Part shown: piece after piece, positions 33,719 through 43,593 of the stretch | Layout of the letters: each line of letters opens with the position of its first letter | Numbering within the stretch: position 1 is the first letter of the stretch | Origin: Omphalotus guepiniiformis | Lineage: Eukaryota; Basidiomycota; Agaricomycetes; Agaricales; Omphalotaceae | DNA: 64,000 nt | Direction: 5' to 3' | NCBI GenBank assembly: GCA_028554645.1 | Contig: JAQOOI010000079.1 | Span: 930,001 to 994,000, forward strand | The notes under the pieces: model-generated | The model's database searches: none | The model's input: only the letters and a program-made list of their open reading frames with translations | Told to the model about the DNA's origin: nothing | Program-made: the position numbers and the translations under genes

Positions 33719-34046
33719 GACGGTACGATAATGAGATTTATGATTCTGTATTTTGACTGGCAGAAAATACTTGAATTTGACTTGTAGAAGCGCTTGGCCG
33801 CACATTCATCGATCGGACCGCGACGCGTCGAGTCATTTCGATTTCGCTGCTCTTGTCGTGGAATTCCGTGACCTAATGATATGGCTACACGAGAGAGAAC
33901 GACGCACAGTTATATACACACCGGACAGCAACAAAAGTAGTACGATACAGGAATCAGTAAAGCGGACTACTAGTATATCAATACCTCCCGCATATTTCAA
34001 ATAATCGAAGCTTCAACGGATTCGACTGGCCATGACGAAGGCTACC
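33719..34046. other. Intergenic region upstream of HOM6
   Basis: It contains the HOM6 promoter and the 3' flank of the secreted protein gene. Nothing else is seen. Confidence 0.5.
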
Positions 34047-35122
34047 TCATGAGGCACTGCTTTGAACGATGCTAGAAATCGTGCAGGTGTTTCCAGACGC
34101 GGTATGTCCTGTGACAGTGAAAGGCTGCACATAGAAATTCACAAATCAAACAGAGCTGACAGTTTGCTTCACTGTCCACTCACATAGCTTCCAAGGTGGG
34201 CAGTCGAACCACACCAGCCCGATGCGGCGGTAGTTGCAGTGATTTTCACGTTCTCCTGCGCAAAAAGGGCTCAAGAAATGAACAAATTGAAATCTTTGGC
34301 GTTGTCTCGTAGGTGATCGGTCCAAAGTCAAAAGCGACGTCGTACAACTATGCGGATAAGAAAGGTCAGTCCTATGCACAGCAAGGAAATAACGGAGTTG
34401 ACTCTTACCTCCACAGCAAAGATCGCTCTATAAAGGGCTTTAAATAACTTCTATCGAGTAAAACATCACCGAAGATAAGCCTTACCGGTTCATCGTGCTG
34501 CCAGTTATATCAAGAGTGGTTGATGCAGACTGGCTTCCGCTAGATAAAGTGCACGTCCATGTACTTCCAGACTATATCAAGATCGAACCTCAGAGTCAGA
34601 CAGCGAGCCGAAGTTCAGAAGGGAACAATAACCACCAAAGTGAATGTGAAATGAACCGTATCTCCCGGGTAGACGTTGAAACCATTTCCCCAAGGAAGGG
34701 AAGGAGTACCGTAGAAGCCGTCACCTCAAAGGAACCTTAGCGTCAAATACATGACTGACAGGACGGACATACCGATCCACCAAGTTCCGCTGCGACCATC
34801 GAGAACAGCCTGTAAAACGCCATTGTTGCTCTGAACCCCCGGCCATACGTATGGCGTGCCTTCAGAAACATCAGTGCTTCGAGGGCGGCACCAAACATGT
34901 GTCCCATACCACCAGGCGTAGGTAGATCGGGAACAATCATGTCACCAGACAAAGCAGTGAATTCGCTGAAGATGGCCAGTGTCATATCAATATCTCATTT
35001 ATGACCATATGAACAATGAACATTACTCACGTAGCATCCCATTCGACGGTGTACCAGTCCTGGCTAACCACGCCGACGATGAGAGTGCAAAGCAAGAGTC
35101 CAAGAGAGGCCAGAGACACCAT
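34047..35122 (-). CDS. Secreted beta-sandwich-like protein, unknown; one doubtful splice site
   Basis: Start MVSLASLGLLLCTLIVGVVS is a signal peptide, followed by QDWYTVEWDATEFTALSGDM. Splicing by hand joins IVPDLPTPGTPYVWPGVQS, NNGVLQAVLDGRSGTWWIG, DGFYGTPSLPWGNGFNVYPG, DTVHFTFTLSGSTWTCTLSS, ITGSTMNRAIFAVELYDVAF, DFGPITYETT, then ENVKITATTAASGWCGSTAH and finally PFTVTGHTASGNTCTISS. Seven or so short introns are needed. The layout resembles secreted proteins of mushrooms in which WPG and GVLQ.VL.. lead into strand pairs such as GDTVHFTFTLSGSTW; I recognise the style but not a named function. One junction (after TYETTPK, near 34295) lacks a GT or GC donor: the site reads aag|atttca where gtttca would fit, so the gene may be damaged or use another site. 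Confidence 0.65.
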
Positions 35123-36189
35123 ATTAGACCAAGAAGCAGAGATTTACAGGGAATTTGAAGGATTCGCAACTTTTTAAGTGCGCATACATTTGGGTTCGCG
35201 GTCCGCCTATGATCCGCAATATTAGAGAATTTCTTGAATTGATGATGCATCGACATCAGACTCTTCAGAAAGAGAGCACGGAGTCATTTCGCTAGTAGAT
35301 ATTCCGAACTATTCAGCGCCGCGAACCTCATGACATATGAGGAACAGCGCATGCTAAGATCGGGGCACGAGAGCGTTTTGTCCTTCAGCGATGTAACGAT
35401 GTTCCTAGGAGGACGAGACCTGCGCGCAAGAAGTGACCCTAGGCAGTACCAAAATTTGCCCGACGTAAGCCACAAGATTGTTATCGTTCCAGCCTCGGCG
35501 TGAACTCACAGCAATAAAAAGCAGATGGCCTCATAGCTTCTCGATAAAGTTCTGATCTCCGTGATCCTTGCGGTACGCAGATAAGCAGACTATGAAAGAG
35601 CTTCAACACGATAAACCTAGAGACTGTACAAGCGTGATATCACCTTTCATGGTTATTCTGGCCCGTTGATTGCTGTGATGACCCGAAGGGAAGAGAAGCA
35701 GTAAGACAGAAAACGCCAGTCAATAACTGCCCGTAATTTGCAACCTTGTAAGCTCTTTTCGAGGCGGAGATTTTCTTTTTTCTTGCAGTTTATTCAACGA
35801 AAGGATGAACCAGAACGTACAAAGAAGTGAAGAGTCCGTGTCGGCATTTCAGTGCCCCTACGATGGTGCCGACTTCGACGGCATTTCCCTTTGGTCTACT
35901 ACCGCCTAGACTCTAGTCTCTGCATCGTTCGGGATATTTAGTTCTGCAAGTCTACTTCTTCAGTCCAAATTGTTTTCTTTCTAGTCCGCTTCGATAAGTA
36001 AGTATTGATTTATTTGCAAGCAAAAAACTCAACCATTAAGCCAGTTTTACCTTTGCTAGCGCGCAGTGGAGGAATCCTTTCGTGATTTAATGGGCGAAAA
36101 ACTCGTTGAAACGCGGTTTAGTCGGTTACAAGGGTGGAAACCATCTTGGTATGAGAGGTTGCTTCAACGGCTTGTGAAAGACAGCCTTC
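35123..36189. other. Intergenic region, no gene recognised
   Basis: Promoter of the secreted protein gene on the left. A C/T-rich stretch near 35930-36000 could be the leader of the former cyclase gene. No other structure was noticed. Confidence 0.45.
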
Positions 36190-37780
36190 AGGATGCTAGC
36201 CAACGTATCATTAGCTGTGCCGCTTATCTTCTCGGCTTCCTACTGGTGCATTCCTATTTCCTTTCCAAAGGCCCTTGTTGCAAAAGCGTATGATGAGACA
36301 AAACTCTACGAAAACTGGCCCACTTACGATCCGCTTCCTCTGGTGCATTCCACACCTATTCCCTCTCCGAAAATACTTGTTTCAAGGGACTGCAACCGTG
36401 ACAAGACGAATATCTACGAGAATTGGCCTTTTACGATCAACTTCCCCTTCATTCCTCTTTTCCTACAAAGGCTGCTTGGGGAGTGTGGGTAAGTGTCTCC
36501 ATCCGTCAGTATATGTATGATTTTTTGACACAGAGTCGGTCTCACTGATAGGGTGCTACGGACGAACTTGGTGCCCTGAACCATATCACGCCCGAGACGG
36601 TTCAAGCTGCATTGTCAGAAATTTAAAAGGGTATTGCTATCAACCTTGATTTGGAATTCGACGTGCCGAACCCTCCATTGTATCCTTCTAGGCATCCCCT
36701 GACGCATGGTGAGCATCTCATTGGGTTGTAGCAATAGGATGGCTCATTGGTTGTCACAGTTATTGTCGCTGGGGCGCTATCAGGATGTTCTTGTCATGAA
36801 TACCCAGATTTCTACTCAGTACGATGGTTTGAGGCATTTCCGTATTCAACCGATGCAAAGAATACTTCGACGTACTACCAGGTAGATTCTCCAAATTCAG
36901 CTGCTCGTAATACTGAGTGCATACTGTTTTCTAACAGGTTCTCCAATGATTTGATCAATTCTTCAACGACATATTCTCTCCTGCAGGCATCGAAACGCTT
37001 GGAATCCACAGTAAAGCTATCATTCAAGCCTCTGAAAATGTGTACTTATTTCTCGTCATTACAATGCTGCACAGAAAGGCATAGCAGGGAGAGCCGTACT
37101 TCTTGATTGGGCTGGTTGGATGGATTATAATAATGCCACCTACAACACTCAACTTTCACAACAATCTCCCTTCTATAGTCCCAGCCCTGAACGTTATTCA
37201 ACCAGACTCGTGTGATTACCGTCGGTGAACTGTCCCAGGTAGCCGAATGGCAAGGCTTGACCTCAAGCTCGTTCACTCGTCCAGGGGACTTTCTCGTCGT
37301 CTGAACAGGTTTCACAAAACAATACAAGGCGATGTCACTTCAGGACCAAGCAGTGCTCCCGTTTAGGACAGACGCCGCTTTCTTGGGCGTAGAAGCAAGC
37401 GACCATGCACTAGAATGGATATGGGAAAAGAAATTGTCTATTGTTGGCGCTGGGTTTTGAAGCCGTTCCGCAGACTGCGATAATTAGTAGTGTTCATTGT
37501 TCTCTTCCTGAAGTTTTCGTTTGCGGCTGGGGTCAGAGTATTGGTGAGCGCTTCTCGTCGTCGATATCTGCACCGGAAACAAGTTGTTGACTGGCAGTTA
37601 GTTGAACTTTTGGACCTTGAAAAGCTTGCGGAAACATGTCATTCGCCGGGTCGCTTCACAATTTTCTTCACGATACAGAACTCGAACGTACCTAGAAGTA
37701 TTGCGAGTCCTCAAATGCTATGGCTATCTTTCAGTTTACGCTATTGCGGCTATTGTTGTGGTACATGCTCTTTTTCACAA
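36190..37780 (+). pseudogene. Cyclase-family (PF04199) pseudogene, copy A
   Basis: Remnant of a putative cyclase/kynurenine-formamidase-like gene. Recognisable parts in order: YDQLPLHSSFPTKAAWGVWG, DELGALNHITPETVQAALSE, INLDLEFDVPNPPLYPS, VLVMNTQISTQYDGLRHF, QKGIAGRAVLLDWAGWMDYN, VAEWQGLTSSSFTRPGDFLV and LDLEKLAETCHSPGRF. Lesions: TAA in place of a sense codon after AALSEI, a one-base deletion after GLRHF, TGA where copy B has CGA (FLVV*TGF against FLVIRTGF), and a deletion after SIVGA that removes about four residues and shifts frame. Exon 1 has been partly triplicated in tandem (about 36236, 36334 and 36441). It is clearly non-functional. Confidence 0.85.
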
Positions 37781-37854
37781 AACTCACTGGCAATGAATTT
37801 TTTTGAATGCTATCTCAGCGATTTCTGCACTGAATTACATGGTTCTTACTTATT

Positions 37855-37920
37855 TACGCTATATTTGCTATTGCACGGGACACTCATGAACTTCACAAAC
37901 CTTGACTAGCTTGACTTCCT
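37855..37920. repeat. Cyclase 3'-flank segment, copy A
   Basis: tttacgctatatttgctat and gcacgggacactcatgaact are shared with 43233-43275 and 25535-25605. Confidence 0.55.
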
Positions 37921-38094
37921 CCGATGCTCCCAGGCCCTTCGATTCAAGTAGAACAAGTTCAAACCTGGATACTTAGAGGTTACCTGACTGTACTGATGAC
38001 ATTATTATATTTGCGGACTTGTGAGTAGGAAGAGTTTATGATCATCCTGCCTACTGTACAATTCGATTTTGAAAAGTCAATTGCTGGGGCAGAA

Positions 38095-38360
38095 TCGAGC
38101 TAGAGGAGTTTTCTTCTGTTGTATGTATTGCTCGCGAAAAGGGTTTTACAGTACATTACTACTAAACACTTTATCTACCATCTTACTCCGTACCATCTCT
38201 ATCCCCTTCATCTTCCTCTCCAACAACCCTGCCTTCCCTACAATCCTTTGTTTCAAGGTCCCATGCAAACCCCACGGTACGCAAGGAAGGGCGCACTTGC
38301 ACGGATGGCAAAGTCCTACGGTTCGTCGGAGTCGTTGATCCTGTGAAAGGGGAGGTGCTG
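38095..38360 (+). pseudogene. Homoserine dehydrogenase fragment
   Basis: Plus-strand relic of HOM6 exons 2-3. Matches in order: gt(a/t)tgctcgcgaaaaggg with ttacagtacattactact (exon 2 end and intron of HOM6), ccgtaccatctct(a)tccccttcatcttcctc, ccaac-accct-ccttccctacaatcctttg, then ctacggttcgtcggagtcgttgatcctgtgaaaggggaggt. The stretch in between (about 150 bases of exon 3) is missing and there are several base changes, so no protein can be made. It lies convergent with FunK1 copy 6, exactly as HOM6 does with copy 5. Confidence 0.8.
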
Positions 38361-38663
38361 TGGTCACTGCGACGGATGTGTAATAGAGACGTATGTATTC
38401 TGTGTATCAAGCAGGCAGTTGATTGCAACGAATTTCTAAGGGTATTCAATGGTAAGGTATCTGTAATGCTACAAGTGTAAGAACGAAATGAATAGTGATA
38501 CAGAGATGAGAGCGGGGCGAGAGCAACGAAAGCAGAACAATTCAAAAGGCTGAAAATAAGGAGAAGAAAAAAAAAAAAAAAGACTACGTAAGGTAATGTA
38601 GATGTTCAACAGATGGAATTAAATTCTGTGCACCAGAGGCACACACGAGAGTGTAACCTTATG
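38361..38663. repeat. 3' flank of FunK1 copy 6, with poly-A run
   Basis: Inverted match to 32141-32435 (ggtaaggtatctgtaatgct, gaacgaaatgaatagtgata, gcagaacaattcaaaaggct). It holds an A-rich run at about 38562-38580. Confidence 0.6.
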
Positions 38664-39880
38664 CTATAGCACTTGTGGTGGTGTCGCAGAGATATCCGTA
38701 TCCTGCTTGTCCTTCGTGCCAGAGCGCAGGATTAGCGCCTTGCCCCCGAAGTGTGACATAGCGGATAGGAAAGCATCATAGGTGATTTGTCCTCCCAACG
38801 TTTCCCAGTATTCCATTGAATTTGCTGCGTCCGGTGTCGGTCGTCTACTATAACCATCACATAAAATCGATTGCAGCGACACTAACCACTTGGAAAAGCC
38901 AGCGAAATATTCCGTGGTCTTAGGCACCCACGTAAAGCATTTGATCACTTGATTTGCTTTGTTGTCCCAGACTCGAAGAGGTTCAGCGGTGAACCACAAC
39001 TGATAAGGAGGGTCCTCAATCAGGCTCCATGGTGTGGCATGGCGGCACGCAACACACAACATGACATAGAAGAGCGATTCCAGGTCGTGTCGATACATAT
39101 GACCACGAGTCCACTCAGGATTGAAGATGTCAATGGCCACAAATGGTCGCGTCCCAGTACGCTGCTTCGAAGTCGGCCCGTCTGTCGAGCCAACTAATGA
39201 AGAGAGATCAAAGTCGTTCAGAACACCGTGAACACTGTTGTTATCATCGCGCCAGAACATGAGGTTATTGTAACTGATGTCGCGATGAAGAATGCCAGGA
39301 TACTTGTACAGCCAGTAGTGACCTGGAAGGAAAACATGTCAAATATAGAAAAGATGAAGCGCAAAGGCATCACATACATTGGATGATATCAAAGAATACC
39401 TGGGCAAGTTCCTCTGGTGACTCCACGTCCTCGAGGGGATATAGCTTCCGCTGAACCATCACTCGCATTGTACGCTCTTCATATTCGCTGCCGCCCTCAG
39501 GGGGTTTAGGGAAATACTGTGCCAATTTGTGCATGGGCGAGTCGGCTTCCCAGTCTTGCGTCTCTGCATGCATCACATTCGGCAGGTGTTTCTTGACCCA
39601 TGCATGCTCCCCCTTCGCCATGTCAACAGCACGCTTGATGAGGACGTTCTCAGCCTCTCTCGACTTGCTCGGGAAGCTAATTTTGACGACAAAGGTATCC
39701 TTGTTCCAGTCGCAGCCATCTTTACAACCCTTTCCTATGCAAAGACACTTCGCCTCCGCGACAATAGTACCCCGACCAATGATTCCATGGGAGCGGAAGA
39801 GTACGCTCGTGAACTGAATGATCTTCTCATTATTAAGCTTCATCACGAATCTGTCAAGGCCATCCTCCACGTCTTCTTCC

Positions 39881-39915
<35 letters not shown>

Positions 39916-41634
39916 CTCCTCCTGCTGATTCTCAATGTCCTTATTTCTTTGCATGTCCTTCTGTCTCTCCTTCTCCTTCCTCTTTCTCTCCTCCTTCAGC
40001 TCTTTTCTCCGCCTTTTTAGGTCCTGCTTTCTCCTCTCAATGTCTTTCTTTGTCACTTCGACTTGCTCGGATCGTGTGCACGGACGTGCTTGAAGGTGGC
40101 CTCGTTGTGTGGGGGTCAGATTGTGAAGACACAATAGTAGAGCGATGAAGGTCGTTGGGTTCTCCGATATGTCGAGAGGCTCCGAGACGACGATCTTAGA
40201 GTGGTCGTAGTACATCAATTGAACCTCTTTGTCGTCGACGAGCATACCAATCGCATGGCTTCGCAGGAGCCCGTTCGAGAGAAGCTCTAATCCATATCCA
40301 GCGCATTGGAGGGCAACATCGACAATCAACTTTTTGAGTCCGTTCAACCCATTGTTCAGTCTTTCGCCTGTCGATGGTTGTTCAACGGATCTACCACTCA
40401 GGGCAGCCCTTTTCGCGCCAAGCGGCTCAGATGCGATATTCAGCTTCCCTAATTTCTCAGTAGCTGTCCAAAAGAGTGGTCAATCGGTAAGTCAGTCCGT
40501 CGAGTGTGATCACATAGCTGAAGCCACGTCCAGTGTGTCCCTCGCTCGTGATTTCGGCTTACGCGTTGGCAATTGACTCGAGGACTTTCCACCTGACGCC
40601 TTCCCAAAAAGTTTGGAAATCGCGCCCTTCCCTTTTGAGTCTGTCTCTGCACTTGCCACTCTTCTTGCAGGAAGACCTGGCAGAATATAGAATTACTCTT
40701 CATTAAGCGCGATGCATTGAGAGAACAACATACCTCTAGAGCCAAGCAGCTTCCTTGGCCTCAAATTCATGGGATGACTGGGGTGACCGCTCTCGGACAC
40801 GGGTTGCAACGTCTCTATGCATGGAAAATCAGTAAGCAAAGTGAAATATATCGACGCGCTGAAGGCAAACCTGTGTTATTCTCCCGATTCCCCTTCTTCA
40901 AAGTCCGACTCATCTCCGCCGCTTGGGGCTCATTATCATCTGCGGGACCAATCAAGAAGTTGAAGAGCAGAGATAGATCATTACTTGCCTTTTGGAACTC
41001 CACGCTCCAGTGCTGAGCCGCCAGTGTGCTTCACTTCGATAAAATGCTGCAAATCCCCCCAAGTTATGTGGCGATCCCCGAAATCTTTACGAGAGTAGTA
41101 CGGAAACTTCTTCTTGAAACTCTTTAGAATTTTCTGCAGAAGGGACGACTCAATGACACCAAGGTCTGGAGACCTTGCAGCTACAGTGGGACCACGAATC
41201 TTGTAGGGATCTTGTTGGTAAACGATTATATTGGGTAATGGTGTCTTCATCGCGCTCATTGCCTGGTTACACAGACTAACGAACGACTTGTAAAGTGTCC
41301 TCTCCGTGCTATTTTCGTCCTCACAAACATCGACATAATCCCGAAGTGGATGTGCGATCTCTGATCTGACAGCTTCAAGTTTCCCGGACCACTGCGTCTC
41401 CCAGTCATGCGGAATATGAAGTATCACTTCAAGAAATGCTTCGAATGGAATAAGCTTTCGATCATTGACGTCTTCCGTGAGGTATGCATTCAGATTGTCG
41501 ACCTTTACTTTCTCCGGTTCGTGTTGGTTGTTGTTTAAAAAGCTAGACGCCATTTGGCTCGAAGGAGTGCTATGAATAGAGACATGGTGGTCAGGGAGAG
41601 TATTTCGCTGAGGTGTGGAAGGAGTGTTGACCAT
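38664..41634 (-). CDS. FunK1 protein kinase, full-length copy 6
   Basis: Full-length FunK1 kinase with the same six-exon plan as copy 5. The ATG at 41634 opens MVNTPSTPQRNTLPDHHV; exon 1 ends at the same GC-type donor near 40989. The long exon (to about 39380) opens GLKKLIVDVALQ and includes a shorter linker than copies 1 and 5 (VTKKDIERRKQDL), a longer acidic run of about 16 Glu, the GRGT loop, CLCIGKGCKDGC and VVKIS. The last exon carries LHRDISYNNLMFW (Ile to Leu against other copies), NDFDLSS, GTRPFVA and YRHDLESLFYV and stops after PPQVL. No frame lesion is seen. It is followed by a homoserine dehydrogenase fragment and preceded by the 3' tail of a lost seventh copy. Confidence 0.92.
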
Positions 41635-41725
41635 AGTGGAGAAATGGTGGTAAGAAATCAAGTTGTGTTTCTAACGCTGACGCCTGTTTGCGTTTTAAAT
41701 CTGTGTTCGCACACGGGCCACATAT

Positions 41726-41742
41726 CACGTGAGAATCACGTG
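41726..41742. promoter_or_regulatory. Paired CACGTG palindrome upstream of FunK1 copy 6
   Basis: cacgtgagaatcacgtg, 92 bases upstream of the ATG at 41634, matching copies 1 and 5. Confidence 0.55.
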
Positions 41743-41879
41743 GTCGCATGGCATTGTTATCGCCACTTGAAGTATTCACTGAGAGTGGTCCTTCGTGGAT
41801 TCGGCTCAAATGTTGCATTGTTACTTTGTTCTTACCAAATTTAGCATCATTCAGTACACTAGGTTTCTCACAAACAACC

Positions 41880-42216
41880 CGCACAGAGTGAGTGAGAATC
41901 ACGACCTCCAAAGGCTGCTTTCGAATGGACGAAACAACATGAGTAGCTATCTATAGCTGAGTTGGCAATGGTATTCGATGGTAAGGTATCTGTAATGCTA
42001 CAGGTGTAAGGACGAAATGAATAGTGATACAGTGATGAGAGCAACGAAAGCAACGAAAGCAGAACAATTCAAAAGGCTGAAAATAAGGAAAACAAAAAGA
42101 TAAAGACTACGTAAGGTAATGTAGACACACGAGAGTGTAAGCTTATGCTATAGCACTTGTGGTGGTGTCGCAGTGTTATCCTTGTCCTGCTTGTCCTGCG
42201 CGCCCGAGCGCAGGAA
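41880..42216 (-). pseudogene. 3' tail fragment of a seventh FunK1 copy
   Basis: From 42148 to about 42214 the minus strand encodes the last ~20 residues of a FunK1 gene (SGAQDKQDKDNTATPPQVL then TAG at 42150-42148), followed by the 3' flank seen behind copy 2 (11530-11810). Homology stops abruptly at about 42216, where cyclase copy B begins. The rest of the kinase gene is absent. Confidence 0.8.
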
Positions 42217-43112
42217 CCGATAATAATATTTCAACATACCAGTAAGTTTCTTTCCGAATTTAGCTCATATATTGAGTACACACTGTTCTTTAACAGGTTT
42301 TACAATAATCTAATCAAGTTCGACGACGTTTTTTCTTCCAAAGGCATCGAAACGCTTGGGATTCACAGTAAGTATACTTCTTAAGGATCTGAAACTGTGT
42401 ATTTACATCTCGTTGTTACAGATGCTGCACGGAAAGGCATAGCAGGGAGAGCCGTACTGCTTGATTGGGCGGGTTGGATGGATTATAATAACGCCACATA
42501 TGACACATTAACCGTCAGTCAACTTTCATGAACAATCGCAGTCGCGACTCCGAACATCAATCCAACAGTCTCGTGTAATTCCCGTCGATGAACTGAACGA
42601 AGTTGCCGAATGGCAAGGCATGAACTCAAGCTCGTTCACTCGGCCAGGGGACTTCCTCGTCATCCGAACAGGGTTTGCGAAGCAATACGAGGCGTTGTCA
42701 CTTCACGACCAATCAGTGATCCCGTTCAGGACAAACGCCTCTTTCTTGGGCGTAGAAACAAGCGACCGTACGCTAGAGTGGATATGGGAAAAGAAATTGT
42801 CTATCGTTGGCGCTGATAATCTTGCTTTTGAAGTCTTTCCGCAGACTGCGATGATTGGTGGTGTTCAGCGGTCTCTGCATGAAGTTTTCATCAGCGGTTG
42901 GGGCCAGAGCATTGGTGAGTGGCTTTTCGTTGATTTCTATACCAGGAAACAAGTCGCTGACTGGTAGTGATTTACTAGTTGAACTGTTGGACCTTGAAAA
43001 ACTTGCGGAGACATGTCATTCACTGGGTCGCTTCACGTTTTTCTTCACGATACAGAATTTGAATGTACTTGGAGGTATTGCAAGCCCTCCAAATGCTATG
43101 GCTATCCTGTAG
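42217..43112 (+). pseudogene. Cyclase-family (PF04199) gene, copy B, 5'-truncated
   Basis: The frame is open from TDNNISTYQ to the stop at 43110-43112 once four short introns are removed: FYNNLIKFDDVFSSKGIETL, ARKGIAGRAVLLDWAGWMDY, NNATYDTLT, RVIPVDELNEVAEWQGMNSS, SFTRPGDFLVIRTGF, SFLGVETSDRTLEWIWEKKL, LHEVFISGWGQSI, ELLDLEKLAETCHSLGRFTF, NVLGGIASPPNAMAIL. These are the conserved core and C-terminus of the cyclase family. About 110 N-terminal residues, including part of the metal-binding region, are missing because the gene is fused to the FunK1 fragment at about 42216. It has no start codon or promoter of its own, so it is called a pseudogene although its frame is unbroken. Confidence 0.8.
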
Positions 43113-43593
43113 TTTACGGTATTCGTAGTAGTAGTTGATAATTGCGTTGGTGCCTGCTCTTTTCCCGCAAAACTCAATGAAATATCTTGAATGCTATATC
43201 TCTGCGACCTGTATTACATGGTTCTTATTTGTTTACGCTATATTTGCTATTGCACGGGACAATCATGAACTTGACACTGGGGTGCACGAAGGCAGTTCTG
43301 TACGAGCACGACAAGCTAAAAATCGGTGCGGAATCGAGATATCGTGTTTCGAAATGTCAATGCATTTCGTGAAAGAGTGGGCGCGCATGCGCCAAATCCT
43401 TGTGCAAACGGCAATACGTACGGCAACATGACCGTGTTTTCCGTTCAAAAATTTAGACCAGCACAAGAAAATCATTACTCATAAAAGATCCCAATATGCA
43501 GAAAAAAAGCATCATTAAAAATTGAAGGTATTCAGGCAGCTAGATTGTACACCTTCCGCTAGCATTGGAAATCTATTGAGTGCACGATATGTA
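43113..43593. other. Intergenic region downstream of cyclase copy B
   Basis: It includes the segment shared with 25535-25605 and 37855-37920 (near 43233-43275). No gene was seen. Confidence 0.45.
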
